Part shown: piece after piece, positions 1 through 7,422 of the stretch
How positions within the stretch are numbered: position 1 is the stretch's first letter
Layout: the number at the start of each line of letters is the position of its first letter
Origin: Neisseriaceae bacterium
Lineage (GTDB): Bacteria; Pseudomonadota; Gammaproteobacteria; Burkholderiales; UBA11063
DNA length: 9,635 nucleotides
Reading direction: 5' to 3'
Assembly: GCA_947470205.1 (NCBI GenBank)
Contig: CANISK010000041.1
Span: 1 to 9,635 of the forward strand
Made by a program: the position numbers and the translations under genes
The notes under the pieces: model-generated
The model's database searches: none
Told to the model about the DNA's origin: nothing
The model's input: only the letters and a program-made list of their open reading frames with translations

Positions 1-715
1 CTGATGTTGTGATACTACGACCCATTTTAGTGACACTTTTTATAGTTGCCCACTTTTTATGCTCTACATGTTTTTCACCACGTATACGGCTATTTTTAGC
101 ACGCTGCTGCTCTTTCATTAATTTCTCATGAGCCTGATTTTTCTGATAATTTAAGTCTTTTATAGACGAATCTAGTGATTGCTCTTTATGTTTTTGCAAC
201 TCTAAATAATCATCATATTTACCATTAAATATTGTTACACTGCCATTAGCCACATGCCAAATTATATCAATTGTATTACGTAGCAATTCTGTATCATGGG
301 TGACAATAATCAGTGTGCCTGAATATCGTTTTAACATAGATATTAATGCTTTACGATTTTTAACATCTAAATGATTGGTCGGCTCATCTAGTAATAATAA
401 ATTTGGATGTAGCGACAATGCGGAACTTAAGCGTTGATTAAACCTTTGCCCACCACTGAGTATATCGTTGTCATTAATTAGTTGTGGCACATAACCAATA
501 TTAATATCATTAGGTATGATAATATTGCCATCACTAGGCTCAATAATACCAGATATAGCTTTAATTAAGCTGGTCTTTCCACTACCATTACGTCCAATAA
601 TACCAATTCTAGAGCCATAATATATTGTGGTAGTAAAATTATCAATGCATTGTTTATGTCCATAACTAATGGCTAAATCATTGAAATAAATTGGTTGATG
701 CTGAATTAATGGCAT
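1..715 (-). CDS. ABC-F type ATP-binding protein, N-terminal 238 residues (cut by window edge)
   Basis: The frame is open from the ATG at 713-715 to the window edge with no stop. Visible motifs are Walker A GRNGSGKT (about residues 41-48), Q-loop GYVPQ (74-78), signature LSGGQ (86-90), Walker B LLLLDEPTNHLD (106-117) and H-loop VTHD (138-141). From about 168 onward it is charged and Lys/Glu/Gln rich, as in the coiled-coil linker between the two ATPase domains of ABC-F proteins. There are no membrane segments. ABC-F proteins are soluble, act on ribosomes, and some give antibiotic resistance; which role applies here cannot be told. Odd feature: only about seven residues separate Q-loop and signature, where the helical subdomain normally sits. 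I recall a compact Proteobacterial subfamily built this way, but could not check. A GGGA lies about seven bases before the ATG. Confidence 0.85.
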   Translation of the reverse strand, partial: MPLIQHQPIYFNDLAISYGHKQCIDNFTTTIYYGSRIGIIGRNGSGKTSLIKAISGIIEPSDGNIIIPNDINIGYVPQLINDNDILSGGQRFNQRLSSALSLHPNLLLLDEPTNHLDVKNRKALISMLKRYSGTLIIVTHDTELLRNTIDIIWHVANGSVTIFNGKYDDYLELQKHKEQSLDSSIKDLNYQKNQAHEKLMKEQQRAKNSRIRGEKHVEHKKWATIKSVTKMGRSITTS

Positions 716-1033
716 AAAAATCCCGTTTATCTCCACTTAAACACAAATAAGTGTGATGTATGTGGCTAATTACAACAATAAAAAATGTTGTGATTTTTTG
801 TAAAAGTTAAATGTGGTGTAAATATAGAAAATTAGTTGTAAAAAATTGCAACTAATCAAATTGGATGCAGGTAAACTGCTTATTTGTTCACTGTAGATTT
901 GCCTAAAAAATAAATGTTGTATTCGATAATGATTATAACCCAACCAGCGAATTTTATGATAATTTTTTTAATAATTAATCTTTATCGTTCATCTTATTAA
1001 ACTATTTAAACGTAAATAACGCAAATTGTAACA
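716..1033. other. AT-rich intergenic gap with two weak hairpins
   Basis: No credible gene lies in these 318 bases. Two inverted repeats are visible. The first has arms 768-777 and 786-795 (10 bp, one T-G pair) with an eight-base A-rich loop, and is followed on the plus strand by a T run to 799. The second has arms 831-841 and 846-856 (11 bp, one T-G pair), followed on the minus strand by TTTT. Either could be a poor intrinsic terminator, the second for ligA transcription. A smaller repeat CACTTA/TAAGTG (734-739, 748-753) lies just upstream of the ABC-F start. A TATAAT reads leftward near 931-936 without a convincing -35. None of this is strong in such AT-rich sequence. Confidence 0.4.
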
Positions 1034-3100
1034 TTAACTAAATATTGATAAAATATCTTCTTCATTGATAATGGGAATGCCGTACTCTGTTGCCTTGGCA
1101 AGTTTACTCCCCGCATCTATTCCTGCGATTAAGTAATTTGTCTTTTGAGATACTGCACTACTTACCTTACCCCCTAAGTCTTCTATTTTTTGTTTTAGTT
1201 CTTCTCTTTTGAATGAGGCAAAACTCCCAGTTATCACAAATGTTTTACCAGTGATGTTTGGGTTATAATTTTGATTTACATTAATTGCTTCATATCTGAT
1301 ACCGAGTTCCAATAGCTCTGTAATTATTATTTTATTATGTGGTTCACTAAAGAAGTCTATGATTGAGCGTGACACCACATCCCCAATATCATGAATTTGA
1401 AGTAATTCCTCAATTGTGATATTCATTAATTTATCTATACTGCCACAATATTTTGCTAAATCTTTTGCGGTTTTTTCTCCCACATGCCGAATACCCAATG
1501 CATAAATTAACTTATTTAATGTGGTATTTTTACTACTATTAATAGCATCAATAATATTATGCGCGCTTTTTTGACCAAAATTTTCCAAATTCTCAAGCAT
1601 TGATACATTTAGTCTATAGATATCTGTGACATTATTAATAAGTTTTAACTCAGTTAATTTATCGATTATCTTTTCCCCTAAGCCATCTATATTCATAGCA
1701 AGTCTACTTGCAAAGTGCGTGAGCGATTGTTTTTTCTGTGCATCACAAAATAATCCGCCACTACATCTGTAAATTGCCCCTCCATCATCTCGCATGATTT
1801 TACTCTCACATACTGGGCATGTTTCTGGAATAGTAAAACATATTGTGTTATCTGGTCTTTTGTCTATCACCACGTTTACAATCTCTGGTATAACGTCCCC
1901 AGCTCGCCTCACCATTACGAAGTCATTTATTCTGATATCTTTCCTGTTGATTTCATCTTGGTTGTGTAATGTTACGTTAGAGACCATAACACCACCTACT
2001 AACACCTGACGGACTTTTGCAACTGGTGTGAGCGCTCCAGTTCTCCCCACTTGTATCTGAATGCCTAACACCTGAGACTCTTTTGCGTAGGATAAAAATT
2101 TATGTGCAATTGCAAATCTGGGGGCACGCATCACAAAGCCTAATTTTTCTTGTAATTGTATGTTGTTTACCTTGTACACCACGCCGTCAATTTCAAATGG
2201 CATATTGTGTCTAGACTGTGCCATGTTGGTATGGTACGTGATTAATTCATCTGTTGTGTTGCAAACTTTCACCCAAGAGCCTATATCAAATCCCAGTGTC
2301 TTTAAAAATGAGAGCTGTTCAAAAAAGGTGTCTAATGGTTTTGGTGTGATATATTCTTGTGATATTTGTGTGAGTGCATAGGCAAAAAAATGCAATGGTC
2401 TGGTTGCGGTTATTTTGCTATCTAATTGTCTAATACTACCTGATGCTAAGTTTCTTGGATTGGCATAAGTTTTAAGCCCCGTGGATTCTTGTGATTGATT
2501 GAGTTTTATAAAATCTTCAATTTTAATTAACACCTCTCCTCGTACTTCAAGTAAATCTGGTGGGTTGGTGGAATGTAAAATAAGTGGAATATTTTTAATA
2601 GTCTTGATATTGTGTGTGACATCTTCACCAGTAAAACCATCCCCTCTTGATACCCCCCTAACTAAAACACCGTTTTGATAAATAAGACTAATTGCAATCC
2701 CGTCATATTTGGGTAATGCAGTATAAACGACATTAGTTTCATTGGTGCCATCTTCTATCCGCTTAGTAAAGGCAAATAATTCCTCATGGGCTATCAATGT
2801 ATCGTCTTTAGTTAAATCTGAAAATATGTTATTTAAGGATAACATGGGGATATTATGTGGTATATGTTCAAATTCACGAATAGGAGTAAATCCCACTCTC
2901 ACAGTTGGTGAGTCTGACCTTTTATATTCTGGAAATTCTTCCTCTAGTTTGATTAGCTCTCGATATAATTTATCGTATTCCTCATCTGTGATAAGCGAGA
3001 AATTTTTTGCGTGATAGTGATAATTATAATGAATTAATTGATTGGTTAAATCTTCTATTTGTTGCTTTGTGGTGAGGTGCGGTACTGGAGTAGTCATCAT
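1034..3100 (-). CDS. ligA: NAD+-dependent DNA ligase LigA
   Basis: 688 residues, the normal full length of bacterial LigA, which seals nicks in replication and repair using NAD+. Visible in order: N-terminal Ia domain with YNYHYH (25-30) that binds NMN; adenylation domain with catalytic Lys131 in KYDG; SRGDGFTGEDVT (151-162); NPRNLASGSIRQL (214-226); GVVYK motif (306-310); OB fold with VGRTGALTPVA (351-361); zinc finger with Cys428, Cys431, Cys446, Cys452; helix-hairpin-helix repeats (about 470-600); BRCT domain (about 615-688). One oddity is Leu129-Pro-Lys131, where most family members have Glu-Pro-Lys or a similar acidic residue. Two ATGs are in tandem (3100 and 3097) and no strong Shine-Dalgarno is seen. 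The start directly follows the stop of a broken ATPase frame (TGAATG), and transcription probably comes from the promoter near 3480. Confidence 0.97.
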   Translation of the reverse strand: MMTTPVPHLTTKQQIEDLTNQLIHYNYHYHAKNFSLITDEEYDKLYRELIKLEEEFPEYKRSDSPTVRVGFTPIREFEHIPHNIPMLSLNNIFSDLTKDDTLIAHEELFAFTKRIEDGTNETNVVYTALPKYDGIAISLIYQNGVLVRGVSRGDGFTGEDVTHNIKTIKNIPLILHSTNPPDLLEVRGEVLIKIEDFIKLNQSQESTGLKTYANPRNLASGSIRQLDSKITATRPLHFFAYALTQISQEYITPKPLDTFFEQLSFLKTLGFDIGSWVKVCNTTDELITYHTNMAQSRHNMPFEIDGVVYKVNNIQLQEKLGFVMRAPRFAIAHKFLSYAKESQVLGIQIQVGRTGALTPVAKVRQVLVGGVMVSNVTLHNQDEINRKDIRINDFVMVRRAGDVIPEIVNVVIDKRPDNTICFTIPETCPVCESKIMRDDGGAIYRCSGGLFCDAQKKQSLTHFASRLAMNIDGLGEKIIDKLTELKLINNVTDIYRLNVSMLENLENFGQKSAHNIIDAINSSKNTTLNKLIYALGIRHVGEKTAKDLAKYCGSIDKLMNITIEELLQIHDIGDVVSRSIIDFFSEPHNKIIITELLELGIRYEAINVNQNYNPNITGKTFVITGSFASFKREELKQKIEDLGGKVSSAVSQKTNYLIAGIDAGSKLAKATEYGIPIINEEDILSIFS

Positions 3101-3380
3101 TCAATCGTCTTTATTTAATAAACCCTGGATACATTGTCTGATTGTGGAATGTGCCTTGGATGCTATTTTAGAAAAATGTGCACCAGTGGGTTCGGTGGGA
3201 TTATTGATAGCAATTACACGCTAAAGAAGATTTTCCATATCTTCTGGGGGGATATATAACAGTATGTCTGCTTTTATTAATATTCGCGTTTAGCTGTTTA
3301 AGTTCATTGATGCGATTACAAAACGCCAGTCCGATAGCTAGTTTAGATGGAAAATAATCAAAATGATTTGAATGTTCCAT
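3101..3380 (-). pseudogene. Collapsed P-loop ATPase gene (archaeal-type AAA ATPase family)
   Basis: Two out-of-frame pieces are seen. Piece one (3201-3380, 59 codons) starts at an ATG with a good GAGGTG Shine-Dalgarno and contains GLAFCNRINELKQL, then a Walker A in the form PPRRYGKSSLA (residues 44-54), after which it runs into TAA. Piece two (3101 to about 3218, another frame) reads EPTGAHFSKIASKAHSTIRQ, then CIQGLLNKDD and TGA. This resembles the C-terminal winged-helix part of the ATPase_2 family, where a 'Phe-Leu... ser-ser-val... ala-leu... leu-leu-x-lys-asp' helix pair follows the ATPase core. Intact members have roughly 350-400 residues, so some 200 or more in the middle and the last part are missing. 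The simplest account is an internal out-of-frame deletion plus loss of the 3' end at the ligA boundary. Family assignment is from motif memory. Confidence 0.7.
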
Positions 3381-3386
3381 GTGTTA

Positions 3387-3418
3387 CACCTCTTATTGAT
3401 TGCACTTCTTATTGATTG
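3387..3418 (-). repeat. 16-bp tandem duplication carrying the ribosome-binding site
   Basis: Read on the minus strand, CAATCAATAAGAAGTG (3418-3403) is followed directly by CAATCAATAAGAGGTG (3402-3387), 15 of 16 identical. The single difference makes the proximal copy a better Shine-Dalgarno (GAGGTG, six bases before the ATG at 3380). It lies in the 5' leader of the broken ATPase gene. Confidence 0.85.
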
Positions 3419-3440
3419 TTATTACAACACATTATTTGAT

Positions 3441-3469
3441 GGCATATGTTATGTGACATAATTTATGCC
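3441..3469. promoter_or_regulatory. 29-bp dyad, candidate operator
   Basis: Arms GGCATA (3441-3446) and TATGCC (3464-3469), inner arms TTATGT (3449-3454) and ACATAA (3456-3461) around a central G at 3455. Only the TG/TT pairs in each half are unmatched. The right end lies at the predicted transcription start of the leftward promoter at 3476-3484, so a bound dimer would block initiation or early elongation. The protein that binds is unknown. Confidence 0.5.
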
Positions 3470-3475
3470 ACACAT

Positions 3476-3484
3476 ATTATAACA
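3476..3484 (-). promoter_or_regulatory. Extended -10 promoter for the ATPase remnant and ligA
   Basis: On the minus strand the sequence TGTTATAAT gives a perfect -10 hexamer (3481-3476) with the extended TGn element (3484-3482). The -35 region, 17 bases upstream, is poor, which is usual for extended -10 promoters. Start would be near 3469, giving a leader of about 90 bases to the ATG at 3380. It begins right after the stop of the metallopeptidase gene (3520) and is the only good leftward promoter seen before ligA. Confidence 0.5.
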
Positions 3485-3519
3485 TGAGCAAACATATCGC
3501 AGATTATTTTTTCACTTAT

Positions 3520-4191
3520 TTAAGTTGTGGGGGCTCTTGAGTACAGTAACCCTTTTCGCATTTGCCAATCTTTCATGTGTGCATGTATAAAACCATAAAA
3601 ATGTTTATCGTGATAATAATGAATGAGATGTGTGAGCTCGTGGAATACTACATATTCAATTGCGCGAATATCTTTTTTTATTAGCAGTAGGTTTAAATTG
3701 ATATATGATTTCTTTGGGTTACAAGACCCCCACCGCGTCTTCATTTTTCTAATGGATACTCGGGCTACATCTTTATTTACTATTGGAGTATACTTACACA
3801 ACGCCTGATTAAAATAAAAACTTGCTTTTTCTTTATACCACGCATCAATTAATTGCAATTTTTTGTTCTGATTTGTGATATCAATTAATCTAATCTCCAC
3901 ATATCCATCAACAATATCAATGGTAGTTTTGATGTCTTGAATGATACGTACTGGGTAATGTGTGCCCAAATATTCTAAAGTCTCTAAAGTGCTATCTATC
4001 ATATTCTTATTGTACTGCTCCTTAAAATAATTAATTTTTTGGGTTATCCAATCATGACGTTTTGTCAATATTTCATTGATAATGCTTGTATGCGTATTAA
4101 TTGGCACTGTAAGGGTTACTTTTAGGGTGGGTTTTACTCTGAGAGTGATATTTTTCACATCCTTGTGTAAAATTTCTATTTCATTTAGCAT
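3520..4191 (-). CDS. YgjP/DUF45-type zinc metallopeptidase-like protein
   Basis: 223 residues from the ATG at 4191; a TTG at 4206 would add five residues, but the ATG has a GGAA nine bases upstream and is preferred. The zinc site is HELTHLIHYYHDKHF: His184 and His188 with Glu185 as the catalytic base and probably His194 as third ligand. The preceding KTRWGSC (about 151-157) and YINLNLLLI are hallmarks of the YgjP / DUF45 (M48-like) family. No signal peptide or membrane segment is present, so it is cytoplasmic. The start overlaps the end of hsdR by 11 bases, so the two are probably translationally coupled. Genes of this family are often found beside type I restriction systems; its substrate there is not known to me. 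The gene may be an accessory or turnover factor, which is inference. Confidence 0.85.
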   Translation of the reverse strand: MLNEIEILHKDVKNITLRVKPTLKVTLTVPINTHTSIINEILTKRHDWITQKINYFKEQYNKNMIDSTLETLEYLGTHYPVRIIQDIKTTIDIVDGYVEIRLIDITNQNKKLQLIDAWYKEKASFYFNQALCKYTPIVNKDVARVSIRKMKTRWGSCNPKKSYINLNLLLIKKDIRAIEYVVFHELTHLIHYYHDKHFYGFIHAHMKDWQMRKGLLYSRAPTT

Positions 4192-7100
4192 AATGACTAA
4201 TTCCAATCTGGCGTATTGTCTTTATTTCATCCACTACATTTTCTTTTATAGTATTGCTGAAATCATATAAAATATCATCAATTAATTGATCTATTTCATT
4301 TATTACATCTATATTATATTGCCAATTGGGTTTTTTTAGGAATTGCTTAAAAATGTCATCAATTTTGAGGATGAATTGGATGGATTCATCCTCTGAAATA
4401 TTTGCACCTTGAAATACTGTACCCACATTATCGTACAATGTTTTGGCAAATTCATTATTTTTAATTTCTCGCGGATAATGTTTATCAGTGTTAATGTGTT
4501 TCTGTGTGAGTAGCTCCCGCACATCTTTGGCGTGTTTTAATTTTTCTTCATCGCTTAGCCGTCCATTGTGATAGTTCTCTATAATGGAAGTAATTTGTAC
4601 CGATAGTGTGGTATAAAATTGTGGATTTTCTTGATGTTTTTCAGTGATTACTTTTTCTGTAGCATTTAAAATACTATCTGCACGAGCGTTATCTCCCACA
4701 AGACGCATAAGCTCTTTATCAAAATCCTCATCAAAAATATTTACTAATTTGGTTAATTGATTGACGCCATCGGCACTAATAAAGGTATCTAATAGCTTTT
4801 GCATATCTTTTTCATATTTACCAAAATCCACTGCCTCATGATAACGAATTTTAAGCGCTTGGCGTAAATTACTATAACGTTTCATGGCTTTTTTATATTG
4901 CAAAATTTCCACATCCGTCAATACTTCATCAATCTTATCACTAGATAGTGCAATTTTTAAAGCACGTGCATATAAAGACAATAACTCATAAAACTGTTGT
5001 CGCAGTTTTTTATCTGCAAGAAATACTTGATAGCTCTCTTCATCTTCTTTATTCGTAATACTTACAAATAAACGCTCCAAATCTTTATATAAAGACTGCA
5101 CCTTGCTAATTTCAGTTTTAATATCAATCACCGCACTCATTAAATCGTCTTCATCAAATCCAGCTAATGCACTATATGAACTAAGTGCTTGATCTAAATT
5201 ACCTAATAATCCACGATAATCAATAATAAAACCGACATCTTTACCATCGTGCACACGGTTCACTCGAGCTATTGCTTGTAATAAATTATGCTCTTTTAAT
5301 TCTTTATCTATGTATAATATGGTGGCACATGGTGCGTCAAAACCAGTCAAAAGTTTATCCACCACAATCAATAACTCTACATCATCGCCATTTATAAATT
5401 TATCTTGTATTGAACTTAAAAAATATTCCTCCGTGCCATAATCTTTTAAGATCTTTATCCAAGCTTTTGCAGCATAGTTTTTGTTGTCCTCGTCTACGTT
5501 GTCATATCCATCACGAGTATCTGATGCTGAAATCACAAAAGCAGTCTTGATATTTCCATATTCTTTAAATAATTCATGATATTTAATTGCCTCATATTTG
5601 CTATTGGTAGCCAATATCCCCTTTAGTCCTGTACCTTGAACATTATGGGTATAATGTTGATTTATATCAAATGCAATCATCTCCAAGCGTCTTTCACTAG
5701 ACGCTACACGACTAAATCTCGCCCATTTTTGCTCTAAATCTAGCCTTTGTGTATCGTTTAAATTTTTAGCAATAACTTCAAACCTGTGATCTAGCCCATT
5801 TTTATCACAAACCCATTGATGTACAAGCCTACCTTCATATAAAAGAGGCAATACGGTCTTATCTCGCACCGCCTCATCAATAGTATACCGATGAATAAGC
5901 CCACCAAATTTCATAATGGAACTTTTTTCTGTTTTTAATAATGGCGTACCAGTAAAACCCAAATAGCACCCCAGCGGAAAAACTTTTTTCATTGCTTTAT
6001 GTAAGTCTCCGCCTTGCGTACGATGAGATTCATCTACCAAGATGAAGACATCAGCATCTGAAATAATCACCCCTTCATTTTTTACCATTTCAAATTTATG
6101 AATAAGAGTAGTAATTACACTTTTACCGGATTGCAATTGTTCCAATAAATCACGTCCATTAATCGCCCTAGTTGCTACTATCTCGGTATTGGAAAATGTA
6201 TTATGAATTTGAATATCTAAATCTTTTCTATCTGTTACAACCACCACTCTAGAACCAGGAATATATTGTTTTAAGGCTTTAGTTAGCATTACCATTGTTA
6301 GTGATTTGCCACTTCCTTGCGTATGCCATACAAGTCCACCAGACCTACTGCCATCTTGGGTAATATTGTTTATTTTATGTAAAATCTTTTGTATGGCAAA
6401 ATATTGTTGATACCGCGCAATTTTTTTAATTAACCTCTTATCTTTTTTGTCAAATAAAATAAATAAACGAAATAACTCCAGTGTACGATAAATATCAAAT
6501 AAACTAAATATAGTTTGGTCTAATTTACTCACTGTGCGATTGGATATAATATTTGATACCGCATTTATATTATCCTCTTCCCATGAGGCATAAAATTTAA
6601 TTGGTGTATTTGTGGTGGCGTATTTGGGGTTAAAATTATTACCTGCAACAGTGATTTGCACATATTTAAATAAATGCGGTATTTCCTCTGTCTTTTGATT
6701 GCGTATCATTTGCGAGATACCCTCATCAATATTTACACTAGATTTTTTAAGCTCAATCACCGCATATGGAATACCATTAATAAAAAGCACCAAATCAGGA
6801 CGGCGGGTTTTGTCTGTTTCAGTGGTAATATTGCGACTAACACTAAACTCTTCGGTAAAATGAAATACATTATTGGCAATATTATCAAAATCAATATATC
6901 GCATCGAAAAGCTTTTTTTACACCCATCCCCAAGCTCTTCATCATAGCTATCACCTAAAACCAACTTATCAGTTATTTTTTGATTCGCAATATTTAACTC
7001 CTCATTTAACAGTACATCTAATTCAGCTATTGCACATTCAATATTTTTTAATGAAAACTTATGCCGCACTCCTTGATATTCATATGAATTTATTTTGTCC

Positions 7101-7255
7101 AATTGTGATAATAAAATATCACGCAGTAACACCTCCGTTGTACGATTACCCCGTAAGGCTAGATTATCCTCACGACTAATAAACTGCCACCCCATCGCCG
7201 TTAATAACAAAATGGTGTTTTGTTGGATTTTGTATTCACTAGTATTTGGTGTCAT
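4181..7255 (-). CDS. hsdR: Type I restriction enzyme R subunit (HsdR)
   Basis: 1024 residues, a normal HsdR length. It cuts and translocates unmodified DNA as part of the HsdR2M2S1 complex, using ATP. The nuclease domain shows PD-(D/E)xK residues in RRPDLVLF (Asp154) and VIELKK (Glu168, Lys170). The SF2 motor follows: Walker A TQGSGKS (312-318), Walker B variant VDESH (407-411), motif III GFTGTP (433-438), TGFDAP (637-642) and motif VI QAIARVNR (660-667). The remaining C-terminal part is helical, as is usual for HsdM contact. All key residues are present, so the protein looks intact. It starts 167 bases downstream of the HEPN-like gene, behind a separate possible promoter and a small RNA, and overlaps the metallopeptidase gene. 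No strong Shine-Dalgarno precedes the ATG. Confidence 0.97.
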   Translation of the reverse strand: MTPNTSEYKIQQNTILLLTAMGWQFISREDNLALRGNRTTEVLLRDILLSQLDKINSYEYQGVRHKFSLKNIECAIAELDVLLNEELNIANQKITDKLVLGDSYDEELGDGCKKSFSMRYIDFDNIANNVFHFTEEFSVSRNITTETDKTRRPDLVLFINGIPYAVIELKKSSVNIDEGISQMIRNQKTEEIPHLFKYVQITVAGNNFNPKYATTNTPIKFYASWEEDNINAVSNIISNRTVSKLDQTIFSLFDIYRTLELFRLFILFDKKDKRLIKKIARYQQYFAIQKILHKINNITQDGSRSGGLVWHTQGSGKSLTMVMLTKALKQYIPGSRVVVVTDRKDLDIQIHNTFSNTEIVATRAINGRDLLEQLQSGKSVITTLIHKFEMVKNEGVIISDADVFILVDESHRTQGGDLHKAMKKVFPLGCYLGFTGTPLLKTEKSSIMKFGGLIHRYTIDEAVRDKTVLPLLYEGRLVHQWVCDKNGLDHRFEVIAKNLNDTQRLDLEQKWARFSRVASSERRLEMIAFDINQHYTHNVQGTGLKGILATNSKYEAIKYHELFKEYGNIKTAFVISASDTRDGYDNVDEDNKNYAAKAWIKILKDYGTEEYFLSSIQDKFINGDDVELLIVVDKLLTGFDAPCATILYIDKELKEHNLLQAIARVNRVHDGKDVGFIIDYRGLLGNLDQALSSYSALAGFDEDDLMSAVIDIKTEISKVQSLYKDLERLFVSITNKEDEESYQVFLADKKLRQQFYELLSLYARALKIALSSDKIDEVLTDVEILQYKKAMKRYSNLRQALKIRYHEAVDFGKYEKDMQKLLDTFISADGVNQLTKLVNIFDEDFDKELMRLVGDNARADSILNATEKVITEKHQENPQFYTTLSVQITSIIENYHNGRLSDEEKLKHAKDVRELLTQKHINTDKHYPREIKNNEFAKTLYDNVGTVFQGANISEDESIQFILKIDDIFKQFLKKPNWQYNIDVINEIDQLIDDILYDFSNTIKENVVDEIKTIRQIGISHYAK

Positions 7256-7272
7256 TTTATATACTTAAAAAT

Positions 7273-7301
7273 TTGTATTTATGTTATGATTATGTTATAA
7301 T
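7273..7301 (+). promoter_or_regulatory. Rightward promoter for the candidate small RNA
   Basis: TTGTAT (7273-7278, four of six) is separated by exactly 17 bases from a perfect TATAAT (7296-7301), which also has the extended TGn element (7293-7295). Start would be near 7308. This is the best promoter in the window, and no protein gene lies downstream of it on this strand. Confidence 0.6.
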
Positions 7302-7309
7302 ATTGTTAA
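7281..7309 (-). promoter_or_regulatory. hsdR: Possible hsdR promoter
   Basis: On the minus strand TTAACA (7309-7304, five of six) is 17 bases from TAACAT (7286-7281, four of six). Start would be near 7274, leaving a leader of about 19 bases to the hsdR ATG. The sequence is AT-rich, so chance matches are likely. It covers almost the same bases as the rightward promoter, so the two could not be occupied at once. Confidence 0.35.
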
Positions 7310-7369
7310 GGATTGCGGATACGCGGTCGACAAATAGCCTAAGGGGAAACTTTTGGGCTATTTTGTTTT
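7308..7369 (+). ncRNA. Candidate small RNA of about 60 nt, two hairpins
   Basis: The predicted transcript runs from just after a strong promoter to an intrinsic terminator. The first hairpin is 7311-7328: seven pairs closing a GATA loop. The second is the terminator, closed by a GAAA tetraloop. Five pairs in the two stems are T-G on the plus strand, which give stable G-U in a rightward RNA but A-C mismatches in a leftward one. This supports the plus strand. The segment 7311-7330 is much richer in G+C than its surroundings. No family is recognised. It lies in the operon gap between the HEPN-like gene and hsdR, antisense to any read-through mRNA across that gap. Confidence 0.55.
7332..7369 (+). 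terminator. Rho-independent terminator
   Basis: Arms AAATAGCC (7332-7339) and GGCTATTT (7356-7363) pair perfectly and extend inward by six further pairs, including T-G pairs, to a GAAA loop (7346-7349). It is followed by TGTTTT. On the minus strand the T tract is poor (TATTTGTC), so it is chiefly rightward, though it may slow leftward polymerase before hsdR. Confidence 0.75.
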
Positions 7370-7422
7370 CTAAGGAAATACCCTCAATCCATATATTAAA
7401 AATTTTTATTAATCTCAATTAT

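Noticed and set aside
914..1000. Rightward 28-codon hydrophobic frame starting MLYSIM
   Set aside because: No convincing ribosome-binding site or promoter; AT-rich DNA readily gives short Ile/Leu/Phe-rich frames.
3042..3224. Rightward 60-codon frame opposite the ligA start and ATPase relic
   Set aside because: It is the antisense shadow of the ligA N-terminus and the relic, whose minus-strand frames carry recognisable motifs.
3485..3540. Terminator after the metallopeptidase gene
   Set aside because: The only repeat (ACTTA/TAAGT) is five bases long with a two-base spacer and is followed on the coding strand by A rather than T.
6674..6958. Overlapping frames of 65-94 codons on both strands inside hsdR
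   Set aside because: The hsdR frame here encodes the PD-(D/E)xK nuclease site, so these are shadows.
7308..7422. Type III toxin-antitoxin (repeat RNA antitoxin)
   Set aside because: There are no tandem repeats of about 35 bases and the RNA is transcribed away from any toxin-like gene.
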